Shown one piece after another: positions 21,891 to 33,339 of a DNA stretch of 64,000 nt. The position numbers were made by a program, and so were the translations under genes. The notes beneath the pieces are model-generated. The model saw only the letters and a program-made list of their open reading frames with translations, was not told the DNA's origin and searched no databases. Numbering within the stretch: the first letter of the stretch is position 1; each line of letters starts with the position of its first letter. The stretch lies in assembly GCA_037179385.1 (NCBI GenBank), contig CM074189.1, positions 27,341,648 through 27,405,647 on the forward strand, written 5' to 3'. The DNA is from Holothuria scabra (Eukaryota; Echinodermata; Holothuroidea; Aspidochirotida; Holothuriidae).

Positions 21891-23069
21891 TTTAAAATCA
21901 CTATTTTCTGTGTTCAAATTGTGTTACATTGCAAGAGATTCCTTGAGGTTTGCCAGTTGGACCCCCACCTGGGCTCCACCCATGGGCCCTACCGATGATA
22001 CGCGCTCTAGGCGCTGGTGGTGCACCTTTGGTGCAGTTTGTTCTCCGCCAGCCCCTCCCCCCTCACACATTTTACAGAAATTTCTGGATCAGCCTTGGTG
22101 TTACATGTGAGTTCTGATCACCTTGATTCTGGACACTTCAATACCGACCTCAGGTTGACTCATCTTTTCCGTCTTTATTTTTCTATTGTTAGATTTTACA
22201 CCAGATTTTTTTTTTTGTATGTGAAGTTTTATGAGAAGAGAACAGTTTAATAAAATGAGTTAAACGAGAACTGCTTGTCTTTCCTTCCATAAGCTACTCC
22301 CTGCTTCCCCTCTCCGCGGCCCTGATTTTCTCCATCAGTCGGCCAGCAAGTCTCTTTTTCCGACAAATCAAGTCGTTCACCAATCTCAAACCTCAATAAA
22401 GCACAGGGTCATACAACTGCATTCTGCAAAGTTATTAAGTGAGACAATAGCAGCTATAAAATGAAGTATAAAAGTTTCTTCTCATAATTATTTTTGTGTA
22501 GTAAAATATATGTCAACATTACTTACCGGTTTCATTTTCAAGCTGAAATCAACTCAAATATTGGACCATTTACTATCTCCGGATCCGTCACTCTGAAATT
22601 ACAATTTTTTGCCGGAGATGAGGATACCTGTGATCCCTCCCTTTGGGCCCCTGCTATAGGCCACAGATTTATGTCACACTTTTTTTTTGCAGCCAAACTG
22701 CCAGTGAGTGGCCTTGCCCATCGTAGACATGGCAATATGCCCCCCCCCCTTCACTGCATTTTGTTGTCCCGACAAGTTGCCATCTACCAGGGCCCCAGGG
22801 GTTATGTGGGAAGTGCACTGAGGGCCTTCCTTGGTGCATAGGGGGTCTACCTGATGTTTCTGGGGTTCAATGTTTCCACGGTTCGATGTTTCCCATTTTC
22901 GTATACCTCGATGACGTGGCAATGATAACAAGGTTCATTATTCCCGTGGTTTGATGTTCCAAAGTGCGGATATCCCTAAGATTCGGGAACACTGGAACCT
23001 CGGGAACAGCCAACCTTGGGAATATTGACATAGCCCTGTGTATAGTTATGTCCACTATAGCCTATTTAT
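21891..23069. other. unassigned sequence right of the array
   Basis: No gene recognised. Frames up to 115 codons at 22494-22841 (+) overlap others on the opposite strand and look like chance. A C8 run lies at about 22741. Confidence 0.3.
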
Positions 23070-23079
23070 CATATGCCAA

Positions 23080-23145
23080 TTATCATTATCACGATCACTA
23101 CCACTATCACTATCACTATCATTATCATTATCATTATTATTATTA
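23080..23145. repeat. (ATCACT/ATT)n trinucleotide-type microsatellite
   Basis: TATCATTATCACGATCACTACC-like units grade into (ATT)n just before 23145. Confidence 0.85.
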
Positions 23146-23265
23146 TGAGATAGGGAATCTCAATGAGATGGGGGGACCAATGAGACAGGGGGTCAATGAG
23201 ACAGGGAACCAATGAGATGGGGAGTAATTGACATGGGAGACTATTGAGTCGGGAAACTAGACTTT
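23146..23265. repeat. ~17-bp minisatellite 'CAATGAGACAGGGGG'
   Basis: Units such as CAATGAGATGGGGGGAC, CAATGAGACAGGGGGT and CAATGAGACAGGGAAC repeat about six times with drift. Confidence 0.75.
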
Positions 23266-24209
23266 ATCCCCCGAGGACATTCTCCATCAAAAACATCAGC
23301 CTTCTAAAAAGGCTGGGCATAGAATGCCTAGTCTATAGCATTCCCTAATAATGCGACTTTAGAAGTTTGGAATGAGCTGAGTCATTTCCTGTAAAAACAC
23401 CAAGATCTGTAGCCTATGTTTTAGATAGGATTTTTTTAGGCCTAGGCCTACCTAGGCTGGACTTGCCCTAGCTCCAGGCTGGAAAGTTTGCCTTGCGCCC
23501 GCAAGTTCTGGCCTGCGCAGCTTCCTCCTCGAAATTGGCACTTGTCCGCACAAAACCTGCTTGCCATTTGATCTGGCCACACACGTGGAAAGAAGTGGTT
23601 CACTGCCACGAATCTGGCCGCTGCTGAAGGTGGATAACGCTAGATTTGGGCATGAAACAGCCAAGACTACATTACAGTGTACTGTAAGTTTCACCATAAG
23701 CTTCAAATCATTGGTCAGTTCAACAGCGCATATTTCTGTGGATCACTGTTAGTTTCCGGACCCGTTAGTTTCCTACCCTGTGAAATGTTAGCATGTTTGC
23801 ATGAGCTAGAAATCTCCAGTTACTACTTGCCTGCACAAAATGAAAACTTTCCAGTCTGGGGCCCTAGCTAAGATAGGTAAGGATAAGTTGACTTTGCAAG
23901 TCATGTTGCAAAAACGGCTTTTCAACCATGAACTAAAAATATGCCCTCTTTTCGGTGGTTATTTTAGCCAATTGGGTCAGCCTTAGCCTACTTATGGTAG
24001 GTTATATAGTACTTGTACTAGGTTATGACCTAACAATAAGCCTGATGCTAGGCTAGTAGTAACTTAGCAGGCTTGCTGTAGGCTAGTAGGTTAGTATCTC
24101 GACTCTGGACGAGAACGAGCGCTATTTCAGATTCCAGAACGAACACTGATGCACAGTAGGTGTCCCCAAATCCAAATCTCTGTCAATAACATACATAGCT
24201 GTGACTTAC
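23266..24209. other. unassigned, TAGGCTA-rich sequence
   Basis: Short TAGGCTAGTAGG-like words recur at 23440-23460 and 23990-24100. No gene was recognised. Confidence 0.3.
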
Positions 24210-24297
24210 CTCATCTGCTCAAGGGGTCCAACTGTTTGGTGAAATGATGTGTCGAATTCAGATTCAGATCTTAGCCAATCCCCATGTTGTCCATGCA
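24210..24297 (-). CDS. candidate small exon with consensus donor
   Basis: On the minus strand a possible acceptor (TTCTTCCGCCACAG) is followed by 88 bases open in one frame (HGQHGDWLRSESEFDTSFHQ..., ending PLEQM) and a perfect donor GTAAGT. It is on the same strand as, and upstream of, the tandem exons, so it could be a 5' exon of the recombinase-like gene. Its phase does not join directly to the repeated exon in an open frame. Speculative. Confidence 0.25.
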
Positions 24298-24559
24298 CTG
24301 TGGCGGAAGAACTTGCTTAACAGTACCATGCACCACCACATTGAGAGGCTAGGTATGTACGCGTTCAATGGAAAAAGTATGAGGTCGCGGCTAGCTTAGG
24401 GTGGATATTTTTTTAAGTTAACTTTGATTTTTGATCAAATGGGAAGGGTAGCAGTCTCCCATCCCTCTGCAAAATACACCTGTGAGTATCCAGTACTACT
24501 CATTTAAGGTATTACTGAAGAGTGTGTAAAATCTAATGCCATGTATGCAAAGTTTAATG

Positions 24560-24885
24560 GGAAGACAATTTGAGGACGACAAATTGAGGACGACTATTTG
24601 AGGACGTAGGAGGGCGCCCTTCATGTTTAGATTTTCTGTCATACACACAGCTAAGACAAATCTGGTTCTGACAATGACAATTTGAGGACTTTCCCCAAAC
24701 TTATACAGGAGCTCATTGGGGTCATTTTAAATCTTTTCCCCAATTTTGCAATTTGAGGACGTCCTCAAATTGACAGTCACACACCAAATGTCCTCCAAGC
24801 GAAGGTGTGTATCAACACACAAGTCCTCAAGTTGATAGCTATGTAAACACACTCACCCACCAACACACACACACACACACGGACA
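24560..24885. repeat. TTTGAGGAC repeat with perfect 24-bp palindrome and CA tail
   Basis: CAATTTGAGGACG-type words recur directly at about 24567, 24583, 24596 and 24679 and in inverted form at 24761 and 24819. At 24749-24772 two 12-base halves (CAATTTGAGGAC and its reverse complement) abut with no spacer. A short (CA)n tract follows at about 24861-24879. It may be the end zone of a mobile repeat. Confidence 0.65.
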
Positions 24886-27033
24886 GGTTTTGACCCCTCT
24901 CTCAGCCATGGACCTTCAGTCACCCCGGGGTACCTCACCATGGGTTAGACCTCGAGACTAGTAACCTGGGAAAATTTACCGTTACCATGGCAACCATTGC
25001 GATTTAAGCTGGCATTGCCATATATAGCCCAATAGGCAAAGTGACTACAATATCTCATCCTCCTCACGGAGCGATGAGATAATAAACTTAGCAAAGAGGA
25101 ACCGTTGTCAGGTTGTATTTACATTGTATGTTTATATAATGCCCAATCCTTTTAATGAGCGGGTTCAAATCCCAACCCTGCTACCATTGTAATCAACGAA
25201 TTGGAGACTTACGTAACTTGGCATGAACGAGATGCTGTCGAGTTACCTTTTGTTTTCCCTTCGATATCTGTGCCTGGGTCTGCCGTCTTTTGAAAACTCT
25301 CGACGAATGAGTTGAATTGAAAGTATAAAAAATTTGAAGGCAAACAAACTTCAACGGACTACAAATTTGTCACCTCACACTCAACTTCCGAAAACTTGAT
25401 GTCAAATGAGAGAGAAAACTGTGACAAACACTCTCTGCATTATAGAATACAGAGTAATACTTATTTGTACGCCAATAAGATAAAATGTTTCATTTTTTCA
25501 GCTAACTTGCATCTTTCAATACAAAAAACTTCTAAATATGCATCCGAATATTCGTTGAAATCTCTCGTATTTGCACTCTACAATAACACATAGGGTACCA
25601 TAGAGAATAACCCAAGCAATAAATTGCTGTAAATATTTTGAAAATACTATTTGCGGAAAAGGGTAAGGAACAGGGAGGGGATGTCTTGAAATGACTAACA
25701 ATAACTAACAAACTCATTAAATATGGAAACATTCTTTTGGGGACAGCCTTTTGTATCACTACCTTTATGTCTGATGTTTATGTGGCGGGGGAATTGTTAA
25801 ACTTGGAACACGCTAAATACCCTTTCGCTAATATTGCAATTCCTGCGAGGTTGTCGTTGAATACACATAATATTTCCTCTTTAAAGTTAGGACTAGGGTA
25901 GGTACACGGGACAGGAGACAATCGCCTCTAGCTCTGAAAAATGAAAACTTTGTAAATTAACGTACATGGTGAAAGTTTTTCTTACTTTTCCAAACAGCCT
26001 CCTTACCTGCGTAAGTACATCTTATCTCCTCAGTGAAGATATGAAGCACACTACAAAAACGCTTGACACATTAAGGTTTCACACCTAGGTAATAGTGCTA
26101 GTTTGGCAGTACTAGATGTACCAAAATTCAGGAAAACTTAAGAAACATTTGGGGTTAACTAACAAACCAATCAAGTTTGTCTTAAATTCTTCGCAAGCGG
26201 TGTTAACTAAGTGAGAGTAAAGATAATATTTCTCTGGTTATTCGACAAACCCAGAGAGCAGTTACACCCACAACGCCTTTTTGACCAGCTGTGGTGTCTT
26301 TGTTGCATTTTTTGGAAGCAACTTCTCGACGTGAAACTGGGGAGAAGCCCTCTCTCCACAGGAGCATATTTCAATAATTTGAAATTATTATTTTTACTAC
26401 ACTTTTTAATGTTACATTATTTATATGCATCAAATAAGGCGTAAACTTGGGTGAAATGCTTCTCGCGCTCCACGTCAACCCACGGTTGCGTTAAGAGCAG
26501 ACTTATTATGGTTTATGCCACCCCGTCTGTTTACGACACTGAGTTTGCCAACTGTGACATCAGATCATAAACAGCCGGTCAACCAAACAACTGCAGTGCG
26601 GTTAACTCTTTTAAAAGAATATAAATTAAATTTCCTCCAATGAAAGTTCTATTTCTTCAGGTATTTATTTAAAACTGCCGCTTCGTGATGCAGCTATCTT
26701 CACAACCTAAGAAAAAATCGGTGCCCCCTCCCCCTTAAATACTTTGCCGTGAGAGAAAGGTTTAAACTATACAACATTTATAAAAAAAAATTAAGACATG
26801 TAACATAAAAAATGTAACAAAGCACTTGAGCTAATAGAAATCCCTAATAGAAATGGAACATAGAAATAGGAACCCATGTGCACATAAAATCACAAAGCAG
26901 AAATAAAAGGAATAACGTATTACTGCAATTAACACCGGCATAATACATGGAGAAGATTTGTGCACAGTTAGAAATGAAGTAACACGTGGGCAAAATATAT
27001 TTTCCTTTTGCCCTTTCGGTGGCATATACTTAC
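24886..27033. other. unassigned AT-rich sequence
   Basis: No gene recognised. GTTACCATGGCAAC, another X-box-like sequence, occurs at about 24982. Confidence 0.3.
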
Positions 27034-27240
27034 CAAAATAACTTCATTTGCACATGTCCTACATGTAACATTGGCAGATGAAACATGACAGTGTAGAAAT
27101 AATTTGTCAATATTTATTGAAGACAAATTTTGCCATTCCCCAGTACACTGTTTGATTCGATATTGTGTACGTCGTATTTTGAATTTCATCTCATAATCAT
27201 TTAATGGCACTTTACAACAAACATCAGAGCGTTCCGAGCA
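27034..27240 (-). CDS. candidate cysteine-rich exon with consensus donor
   Basis: A minus-strand frame is open from about 27258 and ends exactly at a strong donor, TTTTG/GTAAGTAT (exon end 27034). Parts of the peptide are GCSERSDVCCKVPLNDYEMK and, further on, LHCHVSSANVTCRTC. The eight or so cysteines and an N-x-T site would suit an extracellular domain. The 5' boundary is unclear; an AG lies near 27240. I do not recognise the family and no partner exon was found within the window. Confidence 0.35.
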
Positions 27241-27259
27241 TCCACTTCGTAAGCTTACC

Positions 27260-28040
27260 AGAAACGAGTGTCAAATTAAATTGTTCAAGTATCTCAGGTT
27301 ATTTATCTATTTTTCATGCGCTTACATCAGTACGAGTAACGTGGGAGATGAGAAGCCGGTGCCATGGCCCCATTACCTCTGAATATAGTTGAAGGGGGGG
27401 GGGGATCAACCAGTCTGGAAAGAACTCGACCAAAGTACAAAGAACCCGACCGAGCACCAGGCAACACCGTCGCCTTTTGACAGTAATGCAATGCAAAATA
27501 TGTGTCAAAGTGTTTAAAATAGAGCGGATTATAACATTCAAAATACATCAATTTCTGAGGGGGAATTGACACCTCCTAATACCCTTATTCTACAACAGCG
27601 GACAAATTTTACCTTTAACTCTTTCCTTTTATATTAGTTAAAAGGGGACCTATTTGCCTCTCGGTCCTCTGTAAAAGTAAAACATCCACGTCACCTTCCC
27701 ATGACAAACGATGGGCTTAACAACCAGTCCCGACTTCTCACTTCTTGCAAAGGCAACTGGTCGACACTAGATTTTGTAGGGTTTGCAGGAAATATGTATT
27801 TTCCGATGAGATTTACTCAGATTTGCATGTTGCCAAACTTTGCTTAGAGATAACATTCAATACGTGGCGCATTTAAACTAATAATGATACAAAAAAATTC
27901 CTCGTCAAATCGTCTGGGTTTCGATGAACACAAATTTACCGTTTCAGGAACACGCCAAATATTCCAAATAGACGTGTGGTCCGTCTTGAAAACAGACATA
28001 ATTGGGCACACTTTTTAGTTTCAACAAGTAACTTGTCCTA
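27260..28040. other. unassigned sequence
   Basis: A G-run at about 27394-27405 is the only notable element. Confidence 0.3.
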
Positions 28041-28043
28041 CCC

Positions 28044-28135
28044 ACAGTGGCATAGCTACGGGGGGCGGGGCTTGGGGGGCTGGAGCCCCACTGAATCGCC
28101 CTAGTCCCCTCAGCAGCCCCCTACTGGCGACCTGG
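28044..28135. mobile_element. hAT-type repeat end 'AGTGGCATAGCTACGGGGGG'
   Basis: CAGTGGCATAGCTACG followed by G-rich and then C-rich sequence is the common left end of CAGTGGCGTAGC-type elements in animal genomes. The right end was not identified. Confidence 0.45.
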
Positions 28136-28750
28136 GCAAAACATTATATTCATGATGACCGCTGGTGATAATCATTCCGGGCTACCCGGCTGCTATGACA
28201 TAGATACATCTGTGATAGATCAACGCAGTTGCAGGGTATTCTGTAATTGTAGCCCGCTCTGAATTTCGGAATAATTCTGGTAAATTGTGACAAGCTTCAT
28301 ATCTTCAGAATCTCTTGACTTTCTCGTCGGGTTTCTGGATGGATAATTTTCTTGCAGATTTGGAGTGGTTGAAATTGGTTACCCTGTTTCTATCTCCTGA
28401 AGGGATTTTTTCCAATTCCTGTGGATGCAAAATTGGTTCCAAGATAATACTTGGTGTGGTGGGTAGAATATCTGAGTCAAATATGGTTGGAAGGAATTGG
28501 CACTTTTTACGACCATTACTGCCAGTCAATGGCCAGTGCAACAATCAAACCTACCACCATAACCTCACAGAACCTCACTTAGCTTTTGGGTGGAGTGGGC
28601 ATACCCAGACTGCCCCAGGTTTCCGCAAAATCTTAATTCGGGCAGGAATTTTGGGAAAAATTCTGGCAGGTATTTGGGAAAAAAATTCGAGAGCACTTTA
28701 ATTTGGAAAAAATGGGATGGTCTTTCAGAAAATTTCTTAAAGTAACCGAA
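28136..28750. other. opposed open frames without recognised content
   Basis: Frames of 79 codons (28305-28544, -) and 128 codons (28315-28701, +) overlap. The minus frame has a somewhat protein-like composition, but no family was recognised. Confidence 0.25.
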
Positions 28751-28754
28751 ATCT

Positions 28755-29330
28755 TAAAAACGATTTGCCCGAAAAAAGGAAAGAAACGTCATGGAGTCGC
28801 AATTAAAGTTTCATGAAAACCCAAGTCATGGTTTCACAAAAATGCTACACCTTCGGTCAGCGCAAAAAGCTATTACTCCTTACTTTTACGTCACACAAAA
28901 TCACAACCCGATGCCCGAAATTGTCGACTATCTAAATTCGTTCAAGCATTTGCCCGAAAATTGAAAAATATCAAAGTAAGGGTGACACAGTTAAACCAAA
29001 TCAAACCGATAAAAAATAACATCACATTTGGGAAGCCTGTGGCTAAAAAGAAACAACCATCCTTGAGCCTGCTTTTAAATCTTGTTCAACACAGTACCCA
29101 AAATGGCCGATAACTTAAATAGCTTCAAATCTTTGCCGAAAGACAGAAAAAGCTTTATTTAAATTAAAGTTTTCATGGAAAATAACAAAGATCAGACACA
29201 CATTTGGGTAGAAAGTGAAATAAGGGTTTCATCATCCTCATTTCATACTGTAGTCTTGCAAACATTGCCCGAAATGGTCAAATATTCGGGCAAAGTTGAA
29301 AAAAATGTTGGGACATTTTCAATCTATGTC
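28755..29330. repeat. degenerate ~170-bp tandem repeat with TTGCCCGAAA
   Basis: TTGCCCGAAA-like words at about 28764, 28911, 28951, 29132 and 29265 are each followed by A-rich text (TTGAAAAATATCAAAG, CAGAAAAAGC, TTGAAAAAAATG). They are preceded by TCACACAAAATCAC or equivalents. The units are old and poorly conserved. Confidence 0.5.
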
Positions 29331-29559
29331 AAATTAATTCAAGGTCCGGACAGACAAGAGGGCGTTCAGGTGTCCAAAAGTTTACCATCCATCCTGCTCA
29401 AGAGACTAACACAAGCACTGGTTATGAAAATCGGGTAATTTGTTTTTGGGTACTTCAATGATGCAGTGTGAGAATGTCTTCCCATAAGGCAAACAAATTG
29501 ACAGCACTTTTTCCGTTTTCATTATGTATTTCTTAATTTTTGTCCTGTAAATCTACAGA

Positions 29560-29900
29560 TATTTTTAACAGTGGAGATAGTTTTAAGTGAAAATTTTTTG
29601 CAAACGGAACCTCGAAATAGCGACTGATTAGGCCCCTTATAAGCAAAGGAAATGACCTTTTTGACTGTCTGTTAGATTTTTCCAAATTTCCTGAACGTTT
29701 CTCCCCAACTTATGGTGGTCACTTCAAAGCAGAATTTAAGTTTCAAGGGAACACTTTTTGCAAAAGGAAACTAAAACTAAAAAAAGCGACTGCTTAGATC
29801 TCCCTGTTAGCCCGAGAAATGCCATTTTCAACTGTCTGAGGGGTAGGATATTTCAAAATTTTCTTTCGCCAACCAGTGATGGCGCTCCGCTTTGACTGTC
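29560..29900. repeat. ~190-bp repeat, two units
   Basis: AATTTTTTGCAAACGGAACC ... AGCGACTGATTAGGCCCC ... GAAATGACCTTTTTGACTGTC is repeated as CACTTTTTGCAAAAGGAAAC ... AGCGACTGCTTAGATCTCCC ... GAAATGCCATTTTCAACTGTC. Confidence 0.6.
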
Positions 29901-30189
29901 TTATGGGCTGACCTACATAGTTCGAGCAAAAATTTTCTGCGCCCAAACTGAAATGGTCCCCCTTCGCTTATGGAAATACCTTACTCGGGCGTGCACTGGA
30001 ACAGTTGCTTGCAACATACAGCAGGATTCTGGATTTGCAATCCTAGGATACATGGTCCAGTGAAGTAATGAACTGACCTATTTGGTATATCAAAATGGTG
30101 TTCGAATCTGAAGAAAATCACAAATTTTTCTTACCTGAATTAAAGACAATTAAACCTGACAAACGCATTTCCATCCATCTGGTAGGTGT

Positions 30190-30250
30190 TAAAATCCAAA
30201 ATTTTCTTTGTTCGCTCCGCACCAACCGATGGTGTCGCTACTCTTAGATA
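30190..30250. repeat. dispersed 'CGCACCAACCGATGGTG' repeat
   Basis: AAAATTTTCTTTGTTCGCTC-CGCACCAACCGATGG-...-CTTAGATAGT is shared with 42705-42765 (GAAATTTTCTTGTAGGCTCCG, CAACCGATGGTGG, CTTAGATAGTGT). A weaker match is at 29858-29905. Confidence 0.6.
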
Positions 30251-30636
30251 GTAAACTCCAGCCCCCTACAAAAGTATCCATCCCCCCTCCCATAGCCCCC
30301 AAGAAAAACCAAAGCTATGCTACAGTCTTCCCACAACATCAAGATGTAAAACCGGATAACCGATCAGGAGGGAGTGTTTTGTTGGAATCTAAACGGGTTC
30401 GGACTATGCACCTCACCTTACCTCACTGAACAAAAGGTACTTTTTATGCTAAATTGTTTCCCTTTTTCTCGAGCAAGAACAATTTCATTTTTTAAATATA
30501 AGAAAAATAAATGCCACAACTCTTTTTTCAAATAAAGCTGTGCACTGTAAAAGGTGGAAATATTCGTTTGTCTTCTTTTTTTGCCTGTCATGCTACACTA
30601 GACCACAATTTCAGTATATTTATGCCCTCTCCAACA

Positions 30637-31314
30637 GCAGTGTAGCTAGACTTTTTCGGGGGTTGGAGACAAGCACTCAAATTTTCTGATTTTTTCTGAA
30701 GTGTGAACACAGTGTTCTGTAGGAACGTAATTTGCGAAGAGCGCCAGATATTTGGGTCTTTTTACACAGTTGTAAATATGGAGCTTATATTGTAGAAAAT
30801 AGTATTGATTCAGGGTTTCCTGTAAGGAAATTTGAATATGGGGGGGGGGGGGGATTTCGAAGAACCTTGCGTTTCCTATGAGCATATATCTGAGATAGCA
30901 TGTCGACTAAATTCGTTGTCTTTACATAATGTTGTCTAGGTAGTGCGGGTTGAGAGTTCTCCCTTTGTTGCCTTTTTCAGACAAAGTATTTTACAAAATT
31001 AAGAGCTGATATGGAAGAAACTTTAGGGAAACAGCACTGTAACGGCTCGGAAAATTTACCACTGACTGCGTCATACTGCATTAGAGGGTGCAAATTTAAG
31101 CGCAAGGGGCGAGGAAAATTTTGCCTTTCTAAAGTACTGATTACAAATATGGAGCTTTTATTAGGAAAAATTCGGAATTTTAGAAGGGAAAGTTGAGAAA
31201 ACCGCACTGTAGTTGACTGGAGTCTCAAATGGCAAATTTCCCAGTTTTTTTTTTTTTTTAATTTTTCGAGCCAGGGAGCAATCGGCCCGGCCCCCTGTAG
31301 CTACGACACTGCTC
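30637..31314. mobile_element. CAGTGTAGCTA-ended element, copy 1
   Basis: The left end GCAGTGTAGCTAGACT and right end GTAGCTACGACACTGC face each other, about 680 bp apart. G-runs (30839-30853) and a T-run (31241-31259) sit inside. The internal sequence (AAATATGGAGCTTAT, AGGGTTTCCTGTAAGGAAAT) is shared with the next feature. The ends resemble hAT-type CAGTGGCGTAGC termini. Confidence 0.55.
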
Positions 31315-31429
31315 TGCCACTTAGAACATTGGTAACATTTTGACACTTTAATAACTAAAGAATTCATCTTAGTTTACGGACTACTCAACTGACAGGGTTG
31401 AAAGGTATTTGATAATAGGTGTGTTTAAA

Positions 31430-31990
31430 AGCATTTGAGTACGGTAGGCCAATGGCCAACGACCACCCCCCCCCCCGACAGTCGGAAATGGCATGTCTGT
31501 GACTTGTAAGTAGTAGCTAAGTTTTCCGATTTTCTCTTTCAAGTGAGGGCAACACTATACCAGGGACGAAATTTGCGGCGCGCGAAGGGCGCAGAAACTG
31601 TTGCCCCTTTTGAACACATATATGTAGATATGGATCTTTATTGCAGAAAGCTTTGGGATTCTGGGTTTGCTGTGAGGAAATTTAAAGACTTGGGGGATTA
31701 CTGAAGAATCAGTTGTGTACTTTTTTCATATATTGGTGGAAATTCTGAGAATGATTGCACAACCATTTATTGTATCGTTGATACATTAATGTTATCTTAC
31801 GCCTACGAACTGACACTTTCCATTGACATTTCAAAAATTTTCCAACCTTTGTTTTCCTTTTTAGAAAAAATATTTCGAGATCAAGAGCTTTCATTGTAAA
31901 AAAAATGGAATTCTATGTAAGACAGTTTATAAAAATATAAAAAATAGCAATATAGCCGCCTCTTTCAAAACACTGAGGGGTTTCCTAACC
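31430..31990. mobile_element. second copy of the 30637 element, ends not resolved
   Basis: The order TTTTCCGATTTTCTCTTTCAAG ... GAAATTTGCG ... GATATGGATCTTTATTGCAG ... TGGGTTTGCTGTGAGGAAAT ... AGATCAAGAGCTTTC parallels 30680-31010. Divergence is considerable. Confidence 0.5.
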
Positions 31991-32330
31991 CGGGAAGTTG
32001 GGGGTGGAAGCAAGTTCCCCCCTCTCATTTTTCACTGGAGGCTGTCATCCTAAGCCACCCGCTTCTTACGCACTTGAAATAACATAAGTAGCAATGTCCT
32101 CCTTAAAAGAATGGATTTATGTCATATCAAGTTTTGATATTTTAGACGGGTACTTATTCTAAGCATTTTGGTGAAATTTGCATTGAAATACGATGTGTGG
32201 TTCTCAAGATATTAGTAAGTAAAATTGTCATAATTTCATCAAACAGTGAACTTGAAGCAAGCATATATAACATCACATCCCCACATTAATGGACAGTGCT
32301 TTGTTTTTCTTTAAACTTTACAGACTATTT
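31991..32330. other. unassigned sequence
   Basis: Nothing recognised. Confidence 0.3.
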
Positions 32331-32334
32331 CTCC

Positions 32335-32754
32335 TCAGCTTTCCCGTATTAACAAAATGTGACTGCATAAGTGGCATGAGAAATTTTCAAACTTTGTCAT
32401 AGTCCTATTAACGCCAAGGTCAACACTACTGTTTGAAACAAAGGGAAACAAGGCATTGCCTGTCAATATGAGGGAGTGATATATCTTTACTGCCCTCAAT
32501 ATCACCTTGGAACACAAATTCCGTAAATTCAGTTGCTGATCCTTGAGAAATACATGTCCAGTTTGAATGGAAATTTCGCCACACTGACTAAATTTAGTTC
32601 CTCTTTGACACGTGAAAGTAGAGTTTTTGCTTAAACTCGCCCTTGAACAATTCCATACAGAAATGCTGCCTTCAGAGTGCAAAATATGCTTGACTGGGAT
32701 TTTCTTGGTCCGGGTGGCAATGATCTCGGAAACAGATCGAATCCAGCTGAACAT
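32335..32754 (-). other. long open frame (139 codons), coding status unclear
   Basis: The second-longest frame apart from the transporter and its antisense shadow. It has many Ser and Cys residues and no recognised domain. Part of it is also open in another minus-strand frame that reads EFTEFVFQGDIEGSKDISLP, which looks at least as protein-like. That suggests a decayed coding segment with a frameshift, or chance. Confidence 0.25.
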
Positions 32755-32759
32755 TGGAC

Positions 32760-33330
32760 TTAGGCTTCAGCGAATTGCATTATCATTTTTTGGTTACAGT
32801 AATCAAAAATCCTAAGTCTTGGAGCAGTCATGTGTTTACGCGCTATTTATTGCTGCAGCTATTGCAATGAATGGACGATGGCGGGATATTCATGAAAATA
32901 AGTCAAACGAATTGTACCATATTTCATGTTGTTTTCACTATGTATGTTTTACTTTAGAGGGCAAATTGATTTGATAATAGATTCGATAACAGTGAACAGA
33001 TTGGTTCAGCTAAATTTTACAAATAGGCAGAATCGAAGCCAATAAACGAAAACAGTTGTGAGTGAATGCACGAATTCATTGTTGCGTATTCTACCGTCAA
33101 CAAAATTGAAGCCCGATAATTTGATTTCAACTGATAGAGCAATACTTATCGGCACAACGTAACAGAAATCGAAAATCTCAATTTAGAAACGAATTTTATA
33201 AAAGATTTGTTTGGTGATTGCGAAGATTCACATAGACCTTGATCCCGTCGCGTTGACTTGTATTTTCAATAGATGGATATCATCACCTGTGTACTTGAGG
33301 CATATAACTGTTTATTCATTAATATGTGAA
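32760..33330. other. unassigned sequence
   Basis: Nothing recognised. Confidence 0.3.
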
Positions 33331-33339
33331 CTTTATTCA

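Noticed and set aside
22494..22841. 115-codon plus frame as a gene
   Set aside because: Overlaps opposite-strand frames of similar size and contains a homopolymer C-run; no family resemblance.
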